Positions 44,032-49,506 of a stretch of DNA of 49,506 bases are shown here, piece after piece. The notes beneath the pieces were generated by a model. That model saw only the letters and a list, made by a program, of their open reading frames with translations, did no database searches and had not been told where the DNA came from. Positions within the stretch are counted from its first letter, which is position 1. Each line of letters opens with the position of its first letter. This stretch comes from Pirellulaceae bacterium (GTDB lineage: Bacteria; Planctomycetota; Planctomycetia; Pirellulales; Pirellulaceae): the NCBI GenBank assembly GCA_028289675.1, contig JANQOL010000798.1, forward strand, positions 1-49,506, written 5' to 3'. The translations under genes were made by a program, and so were the position numbers.

Positions 44032-44874
44032 CTATCGAGCACGGGTAGTTTGGGAACGCTTGTAAGCTCGCAATACCTCTCGCTTGCCTCCCGGTGGACC
44101 GGGCAGTTTTTCAACTTGCATTCCAAGGTGTTGAAGCGCGCGTCGTACATTGCTCTTGACGCAATAGCTGGTCAGCGTGCCGGACACCCGCAGATGACTG
44201 CAGGCCGACTCGAGTGCGGCCTCGGTCCACAACTGAGGATTCGTCTCGGGGGAGAAGGGATCAAAATACGCGCTATGAAAGTAATCACGGGGCACTGAGG
44301 CCTGGACTTCCAACTGACGGGCATCGCCCAAACACACATTCAGCTGCACGTCCGGCGATAACGACCACCTAACGATTTCGTGTTTCGTATCCAGCGGGTG
44401 ATCATCCACCAGGGTGGCGCGCGCTCGAACCAGGCTGACTTGCAGCTGCTCCACGTGCTCCGCAATGTCGATGGGTAAACACGTTTGTGCGGGATGGGCC
44501 TGTTGCAGGTGCACGAGAGATTCACGCAACGGTAGCTCCCGCCAAATCTCACTAGACAACAACTTGTTTTCAAACGCCCAGTAGTCCAATGGGGTGCGCG
44601 TGGCTTGGGCCAAGCCTGCGGTCAACAGAAAAGCGGTTGCGGTTCCCAGTCCGTATTCCAAAACATGCGTCGATTGGCCTGACATCAATCGCTGGGCGAC
44701 GCCACTATACTGGAGATAGACCACCAGGGACTCCGCCAGGGCACCACAGCCGCTGTGGTATGTTTCGTCCAGGTCCGCGTCCCACAACGTCAGACTACCG
44801 TCGTCAGTCTGCAGCCACTGGAGACCTTCCACCGGTGAAGGTCGGCGTGGTCGCTCAGGAATGTTGGATGGCAC
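44032..44874 (-). CDS. mnmD: MnmD-like tRNA 5-(aminomethyl)uridine methyltransferase
   Basis: A 280-residue protein from GTG 44874. Diagnostic features of the MnmC methyltransferase domain are visible: LTLWDADLDETYHSGCGALA followed by ESLVVYL near the N-terminus, HVLEYGLGTATAFLLTA as the SAM-binding loop, YFDPFSPETNPQLWTEA, and LTSYCVKSNVRRALQHLGMQ with PGPPGGKREVLRA at the end. The FAD-dependent oxidoreductase domain of bifunctional MnmC is absent, as in stand-alone MnmD. The enzyme methylates the wobble-uridine intermediate of certain tRNAs using S-adenosylmethionine. The gene stands alone and is divergent from the PVC-type cytochrome gene. Confidence 0.85.
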   Translation of the reverse strand: MPSNIPERPRRPSPVEGLQWLQTDDGSLTLWDADLDETYHSGCGALAESLVVYLQYSGVAQRLMSGQSTHVLEYGLGTATAFLLTAGLAQATRTPLDYWAFENKLLSSEIWRELPLRESLVHLQQAHPAQTCLPIDIAEHVEQLQVSLVRARATLVDDHPLDTKHEIVRWSLSPDVQLNVCLGDARQLEVQASVPRDYFHSAYFDPFSPETNPQLWTEAALESACSHLRVSGTLTSYCVKSNVRRALQHLGMQVEKLPGPPGGKREVLRAYKRSQTTRAR

Positions 44875-44991
44875 AACGGGAACATTGGGTTGAAGTCAAG
44901 CGGTTGCTGGCAGCTCGAATTGTACGCCACCAACCGGCAAATTAGAATTTTGTATCCCGCCTGTTCCTACTCCTCCGTGGGTTACACCAAA

Positions 44992-47900
44992 ATGATTCGC
45001 AAGCCTCGTTTGCCTGTCCACCGTCCGGTTCATCACCGTCTAATTGATCTTTGCTGCCAGCCCGAGGCTGGGCGGCCCTGGCTTGGCGACCGGGTGCTGC
45101 AAATCAAGTCAATCTGCTTGTTGACACTTGCCGCGCTGGCATGCTTGGCCGCGCCACGTGCTGGGGCCGCGGATGACACGGAGACCGAAAGCGGCAGCGG
45201 CGCCCAGGCAGCCGACCAGCCAGTGGCAGCTTCCGACGAAGGCCAGCAGGCCATGAGCAGTTTCCGCAAGCCCGAGGGCTGGAAGATCTCGCTGTTTGCG
45301 GCCGAACCCGCGTTGGCCAATCCAGTGGCGATCTACGTCGACCACGATGGACGATTGTTCGTTTGCGAAACGTTCCGCCAGGATCGCGGAGTCACCGACA
45401 ATCGCAAACATGACCAGCAATGGTTGTTGGCGGACTTGTCAGCCGAGACGGTGCAAGATCGCGTCGACTACCATCGCCGACTGCTTGGCTCCGAAGCGGA
45501 CGAGTATACCGCCCACGATGACCGCATTCGATTGCTGGTTGACACTGATGACGACGGTGTCGCCGACCAACATACGGTGTTTGCCGAAGGCTTCAATCAG
45601 CTGGAAGAGGGCACGGGAGCTGGCGTTCTATTCCGAGGCGACGCCGCCTACTACACGTGTATTCCGAAACTATGGCAGCTGCGGGACAGCGACGGCGATG
45701 GCCAGGCGGAACAGCGAACTGTCTTGCACGATGGATATGGAGTACGGGTTGCGTTTCGAGGTCATGATTCTCACGGGCTAATTATCGGGCCAGATGGTCG
45801 TCTGTATTTCAGTATTGGAGATCGTGGCTACAACATCGAAACCGAAGACGGACGGCTAAAGAATGTGGAAAGCGGCGCCGTGTTTCGCTGCGAATTGGAT
45901 GGTTCCGGACTGGAAGTCTTTGCCACTGGTTTGCGCAATCCGCAAGAGTTGGCCTTCGATGACTACGGCTATCTGTTCACCGGCGACAACAACTCCGACA
46001 GCGGAGACAAAGCCCGCTGGGTGAACGTCATGCAAGGCGGCGACTCGGGTTGGCGGATGATGTATCAGTATCTTCCCGACCGTGGTCCGTTCAATCGTGA
46101 AAAACTTTGGGAACCCTACTCATCGCAGACTCCCGCGTACATCGTGCCTCCAATCGCCAACATTGGTGATGGCCCATCTGGCCTGACGTGCTATCCCGGC
46201 ACCGGTTTGACTGGCGACTTTGCCAATTGTTTTCTGATGGTTGACTTTCGAGGTGGTCCCAGCAACAGCGGTATCCGATTGATTCGAACGCAACCGCGTG
46301 GAGCCTTCTGGGAACTTGAGCGCAGCGAAGAATTGGTGTGGAACATCTTGGCCACCGACGTCGATTTCGGTCCCGATGGCCGGCTCTGGATTTGCGATTG
46401 GGTCAACGGCTGGATCGGTGAAGGTAAGGGCCGCGTCTACCGATTCGAAGACCCGCAAGCTCAGCAGCAAGATGTGGTTCATGAGACCCGGAGTGTGTTG
46501 GCGGCTGGTTTCGACAACGCAAGCGAATCGCAGTTGAGTACCTGGTTACGACATGCCGACCGCCGTATCCGCTTGGAGGCGCAATGGGAATTGGCGCATC
46601 GCGGCGCGCTAGAGGCATTGATCGCTTGTCTGCAAGATGCGACCGCCGGCACTATCGCACGTCTGCACGCGGTGTGGGGCCTCGGACAGGCCGCTCGTCT
46701 GCAGCCCGAATTGCGAACCGAAGTCACACCCACGCTGGCCAGCGCGATGGATGATCGTGATCTAGACGTCCGAGCCGCCGCCGCCTCGGTGGCGGGAGAC
46801 CTACGGATCGAAGAGTTATCGACGCAAGTGCTTCAGCGAATTGCTGACGACGAACCACGGGTGCAGTACGCGGCCTGCCTGGCCGCTGGTCGTCTCGGCC
46901 TGACCGATGCTCTCGAGCCCACGTGCGCCATGTTGGCCGCCAACGCCGACAGAGACCCGGGCTTGCGACATGCGGGCATCATGGCTCTCGCCGGCATGCC
47001 ATCGGAACAGATCACCGCCCTGCGAGATCATGAATCGCGCAGCGTCCGCTTAGCGGCCGTGGTGGCACTTCGAAAACAATCCGATACCGGCTGCCACTGG
47101 TTCCTGGCCGACTCGGATCCGGGCGTGCAACTGGAAGCGGCGCGGGCCATCCACGATGTTCCCGCTCTACACAGTCAACTGCATCAACTGGCCGCGCTCG
47201 AATTGGTTGCGTCGGACGCGTCGGACGCCCTGGTGCATCGCGTTTTGAACGCCAATTTTCGCCTGGGTACGGCGGCAGGGGCCCAGCGCATCGCGGCCGT
47301 GGCCGGAGACTCCGCACGGTCGGATGCAATGCGCGTCGAAGCTGTGCAGATGCTGGGAAAGTGGTCGGAACCTAGCGAGTTGGACCGTGTCATGAACCGC
47401 TATCAGCCGCTAGAAGAACGCTCGCCCGAGCCGGCCAGAGAAGCATTGCAAACGCGATTCGCAGACGTCTTGAGTGGCTCGGAAGGTGTCGTGGTCGAAG
47501 CGATCGCGGCAGCCGTCAATCTGAACATTGCCGGCGCCGCGGACGTGCTCCGGCAGTTTGCACTGAACACGGAGCAAGCGGCGATCTTGCGTGAGCGGGC
47601 CATCCGCGGGCTCGTCGAGTTGGACACCGAAGCTTCCTCGCCGTTGTTGAAGCAATTGACCGATGACGAATCTTCATTGGTCCGATCGGAGGCTTTAACG
47701 CAGCTGGCCCTACTGGACCCCGATGCAGCGCTTCCCAGGCTAGCCAAGGCGATTCAGTCTCAGCAAATGCGCGAGCGCCAATCGGCTTGGGACGCGTTGG
47801 CTACGATTCGCGGCGAAAAGGCCGACCAGCTCATTCGTCAGGGCGTCAACGATTACCTTTCCGGAGACTTGTCTCCCGATGTGTGGCTCAACGTCTTGGA

Positions 47901-48429
47901 AGCGGCCGGAGAGCGATTGCCGAACGACTGGCAACAGAAACTAGAGGACTTCGCTGAAAGCGCTGCGCAGCAAGATTCCTTGGAAGCGTATCGCGATACC
48001 ATGTTTGGCGGTGACATCGCCGCTGGCAAGACGCTGTTTGCGAAGACGGAACTATCCTGTGTGCGTTGCCACCAAGTGGCTGGCGTTGGCGGTGAAGTGG
48101 GACCGGATCTCACAGAAATCGGCAAGACTAAAGACAATCGTTATCTGCTGGAGTCAATTGTAAATCCAGACGCCAAGATCGCGGACAATTTCGGCACCGT
48201 GGTCATTTTGACGGAGGATGACCAGATCATCTCCGGCATTCTCAAGAAAGAAACGCCTTCCAAGATCGAGTTGATCAATGCCGAAGGAGAGAAGATTGAG
48301 ATAGATCCGATCGATGTGGTTCACCGCAAAGAAGGCAAGTCGGCGATGCCCGTCGACTTGCTCAAAAGTATGACGCGACGTGAACTACGCGATTTGGTGG
48401 CTTACCTATCGTCTCTGAAGGGCACCTAA
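44992..48429 (+). CDS. PVC-type membrane-bound dehydrogenase-like protein with HEAT repeats and c-type cytochrome domain
   Basis: ATG 44992 gives 1145 residues; GTG 45094 would place a compact signal peptide (MLQIKSICLLTLAALACLAA) right at the N-terminus and may be the true start. The first half is a soluble glucose-dehydrogenase-like propeller (IYVDHDGRLFVCETF, HDSHGLIIGPDGRLYFSIGD, GLRNPQELAFDDYG, VDFGPDGRLWICDWVNGWIG). HEAT-like helical repeats fill about nt 46550-47850 (LRHADRRIRLEAQWELAHRG and similar). The C-terminus has a heme motif CVRCH (near 48058) within GKTLFAKTELSCVRCHQVAG, then VGPDLTEIG and the late Met ligand region SAMPVDLL. This architecture is multiplied in planctomycetes and related phyla. 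It probably oxidises carbohydrate-type substrates in the periplasm and passes electrons to the cytochrome. Confidence 0.93.
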   Translation: MIRKPRLPVHRPVHHRLIDLCCQPEAGRPWLGDRVLQIKSICLLTLAALACLAAPRAGAADDTETESGSGAQAADQPVAASDEGQQAMSSFRKPEGWKISLFAAEPALANPVAIYVDHDGRLFVCETFRQDRGVTDNRKHDQQWLLADLSAETVQDRVDYHRRLLGSEADEYTAHDDRIRLLVDTDDDGVADQHTVFAEGFNQLEEGTGAGVLFRGDAAYYTCIPKLWQLRDSDGDGQAEQRTVLHDGYGVRVAFRGHDSHGLIIGPDGRLYFSIGDRGYNIETEDGRLKNVESGAVFRCELDGSGLEVFATGLRNPQELAFDDYGYLFTGDNNSDSGDKARWVNVMQGGDSGWRMMYQYLPDRGPFNREKLWEPYSSQTPAYIVPPIANIGDGPSGLTCYPGTGLTGDFANCFLMVDFRGGPSNSGIRLIRTQPRGAFWELERSEELVWNILATDVDFGPDGRLWICDWVNGWIGEGKGRVYRFEDPQAQQQDVVHETRSVLAAGFDNASESQLSTWLRHADRRIRLEAQWELAHRGALEALIACLQDATAGTIARLHAVWGLGQAARLQPELRTEVTPTLASAMDDRDLDVRAAAASVAGDLRIEELSTQVLQRIADDEPRVQYAACLAAGRLGLTDALEPTCAMLAANADRDPGLRHAGIMALAGMPSEQITALRDHESRSVRLAAVVALRKQSDTGCHWFLADSDPGVQLEAARAIHDVPALHSQLHQLAALELVASDASDALVHRVLNANFRLGTAAGAQRIAAVAGDSARSDAMRVEAVQMLGKWSEPSELDRVMNRYQPLEERSPEPAREALQTRFADVLSGSEGVVVEAIAAAVNLNIAGAADVLRQFALNTEQAAILRERAIRGLVELDTEASSPLLKQLTDDESSLVRSEALTQLALLDPDAALPRLAKAIQSQQMRERQSAWDALATIRGEKADQLIRQGVNDYLSGDLSPDVWLNVLEAAGERLPNDWQQKLEDFAESAAQQDSLEAYRDTMFGGDIAAGKTLFAKTELSCVRCHQVAGVGGEVGPDLTEIGKTKDNRYLLESIVNPDAKIADNFGTVVILTEDDQIISGILKKETPSKIELINAEGEKIEIDPIDVVHRKEGKSAMPVDLLKSMTRRELRDLVAYLSSLKGT

Positions 48430-48443
48430 AGAATGCGTGCGTC

Positions 48444-48461
48444 GGCACCTGAAGAGGTGCC
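48444..48461. terminator. short stem-loop between convergent genes
   Basis: GGCACCT (48444-48450) pairs with AGGTGCC (48455-48461) around GAAG, between the stop of the PVC cytochrome gene (48429) and the stop of the small minus-strand gene (48467). No T run follows on either side. Confidence 0.55.
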
Positions 48462-48466
48462 CGCCG

Positions 48467-48724
48467 CTAGACCTTCTTCGTGAGCAAATGAGCAACTTGC
48501 TCCGGGTCATCTTGCTCACGCAAGTTCTCAATTTGCTTGGCGGGCACGCCTGCCTTGGCTAGGTTCTTGGCCAGCGTATCCCAGATCTTCTGCCGCTTCT
48601 TCCCTTCGGCCAGATACAACTCGGTCACCAACTCCTGGGCGCGCTGCAATCCGATGGCATCCAAGTTGTCATAGTAGCGTTTGATTACGTTTTGTTGATA
48701 TTTGGTGTAATTCTGAGCCGGCAT
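48467..48724 (-). CDS. small conserved-looking soluble protein
   Basis: An 85-residue protein from ATG 48724, helical and charged (YQQNVIKRYYDNLDAIGLQR, LAEGKKRQKIWDTLAKNLAK, EQDDPEQVAHLLTKKV). No signal peptide or membrane span. I have the impression of a widely kept planctomycete orphan, but cannot name a family. Convergent with the PVC cytochrome gene. Confidence 0.75.
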   Translation of the reverse strand: MPAQNYTKYQQNVIKRYYDNLDAIGLQRAQELVTELYLAEGKKRQKIWDTLAKNLAKAGVPAKQIENLREQDDPEQVAHLLTKKV

Positions 48725-49010
48725 ATCCAGGTGATCCCTGTGGTAAAAGTCCGTGAGTCAGCATTGATCGGCGGTGCGCTTTGTGACCCATGAGCAATTC
48801 TAGGAGGTGAACGAAGCCATAGCTTATCCTAGCCAGGCCAGGGGGTTCGGTTTCTACCGATTAACGCGACTAGCAAACCTATGCAAACTGGGTCGCAACT
48901 GCTGGATTTCGCAAGTTGATCGGTTACTCTAGTGGTTCGGTGTCCCCCACCCGGAAGCCGACCCTCTCAACTTGATTTGCGACTTAGGAACACAAACGGA
49001 CATTTTGCCA
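48725..49010. other. 286-bp divergent intergenic region
   Basis: Contains the start regions of the small minus-strand gene and of the right-edge gene. No RNA or repeat was recognised. A short frame at 48932-49450 on the plus strand is a shadow of the gene starting at 49011. Confidence 0.35.
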
Positions 49011-49506
49011 ATGATTGCTTGGCTCAGCAAGCGAGTAGGCGGCTCGTGGTCTCGCCGCACTCGCTGGACGCCGCTGCTGGAAAGTCAGCGCGAGTTCCAG
49101 CGAACTCTCTCGAAGGAGCGGGCGCGGGTGGACCGCACAGGCAGTTGTTTTGGATTCATTATTCTGCGCCTCATCCAATTGGACAGCGCCCGCACATCGA
49201 CTTGCAAATTAGCCAAGCTGCTGCACCGGCGTCTGCGCGAGACCGACGAGAAAGGTCATTTGGGGTTCGGCCGACTGGGTATCGTGCTGCCCGAAACCGG
49301 GCCTGCCGAAACGGAATTTGTATTGACAGATATTCTGAAGCTGGCCGGACAGCACAATCTGAAAATCGACGGCGAGGCCTTTGTCTATCCGGATCAAGAC
49401 GAGCAGAAGCCGCAAACCGATTTGGTAGAAGAGCACGAAACGATACTTGAATCTCCCAGCGGCGACACGGCGTCGCTGGGAGATTCAAGTATCGTTTCGT
49501 GCTCTT
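49011..49506 (+). CDS. N-terminal part of a probable sugar-transferase-type protein; runs off the window
   Basis: From ATG 49011 (MIAWLSKRVGGSWSRRTRWT) the frame stays open to the window edge. The segment ESQREFQRTLSKERARVDRT, then GSCFGFIILRL, RRLRETDEKGHLGFGRLGIV and LPETGPAETEFVL resembles the GGDEF-like N-terminal domain that precedes the undecaprenyl-phosphate sugar transferase domain in many planctomycete proteins. The catalytic half is not in the window, so the call is tentative. From 49429 on, the sequence is one arm of a perfect inverted repeat and its continuation (49462 onward) is very likely not the natural coding sequence. Confidence 0.5.
   Translation, partial: MIAWLSKRVGGSWSRRTRWTPLLESQREFQRTLSKERARVDRTGSCFGFIILRLIQLDSARTSTCKLAKLLHRRLRETDEKGHLGFGRLGIVLPETGPAETEFVLTDILKLAGQHNLKIDGEAFVYPDQDEQKPQTDLVEEHETILESPSGDTASLGDSSIVSCS
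49429..49506. repeat. perfect 33-bp inverted repeat at window edge
   Basis: Arms 49429-49461 and 49474-49506 are exact reverse complements around 12 bases, and the right arm ends exactly at the last base of the window. It lies inside a coding frame, where such a palindrome is not expected. A fold-back assembly or amplification artefact at a contig end is the simplest explanation. Confidence 0.9.

Noticed and set aside
43894..44298. 134-residue plus-strand frame after the nucleotidyltransferase
   Set aside because: It overlaps the end of the nucleotidyltransferase and lies opposite the MnmD gene; no motif.

Overview
This window looks like a chromosomal piece of a planctomycete, most likely close to Rhodopirellula/Pirellulaceae. 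That placement is inferred from gene content. The markers are: two ECF sigma factor plus Ser/Thr kinase modules, one kinase carrying FG-GAP/VCBS repeats; a very large secreted RTX/dockerin protein with an N-terminal EQLEDRRVLA motif; a PEP-CTERM protein; a PVC-type cytochrome c/HEAT protein; zinc-ribbon-plus-membrane-anchor proteins; and many small orphan membrane or secreted proteins. No tRNA, rRNA, CRISPR array, phage gene or intact transposase was found.

Layout. 1-2444: end of guaA, an M24 aminopeptidase and a small membrane protein, stop-to-start overlapped. 2520-6084: a COG0523 GTPase lacking the usual CxCC motif, divergent from a secreted S9 peptidase with Glu at the catalytic Asp position. 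6220-7096: an ArsR regulator overlapping an SRPBCC gene. 7524-9286: an HAD phosphatase joined by a TAATG overlap to a glycerol-1-phosphate dehydrogenase, the archaeal-type stereochemistry enzyme. 9343-13031: two exported proteins of unknown role bordered by a family of large palindromic repeats. 13032-17274: FG-GAP kinase divergent from ECF sigma factor 1. 17569-18874: a PEP-CTERM protein convergent with an EF-P paralogue of the EfpL/YeiP type. 19338-22314: two planctomycete-style orphans. 22684-26192: leuD and leuC, with an unusual signal-peptidase-I-like gene overlapping the 5' end of leuC head to head. 26230-27275: a three-gene VOC/membrane operon. 27584-38441: a small secreted basic protein, then a giant secreted protein (about 10.4 kb) split by one frameshift near 34400. 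38699-42012: ECF sigma factor 2 translationally coupled to a TPR kinase, divergent from the giant gene. 42037-48724: single-domain asparaginase, an orphan, an overlapping small-protein/nucleotidyltransferase pair, an MnmD-like tRNA methyltransferase, the PVC-type cytochrome and a small orphan. 49011-end: the start of a probable sugar-transferase-type protein running into a perfect inverted repeat at the window edge.

How the genes may work together. The two sigma/kinase pairs look like separate signalling modules; the second probably shares a control region with the giant surface or secreted protein. The HAD/G1P dehydrogenase pair looks like a metabolic unit acting on glycerol phosphate. Housekeeping genes (guaA, leuCD, efpL, mnmD) are interspersed. 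The points most worth checking are the G1P dehydrogenase operon, the zinc-ribbon signal peptidase with a possible lipobox, the palindromic repeat family that supplies a stop codon to one gene, and the frameshift in the giant gene. The inverted repeat at the right edge is probably an assembly artefact.
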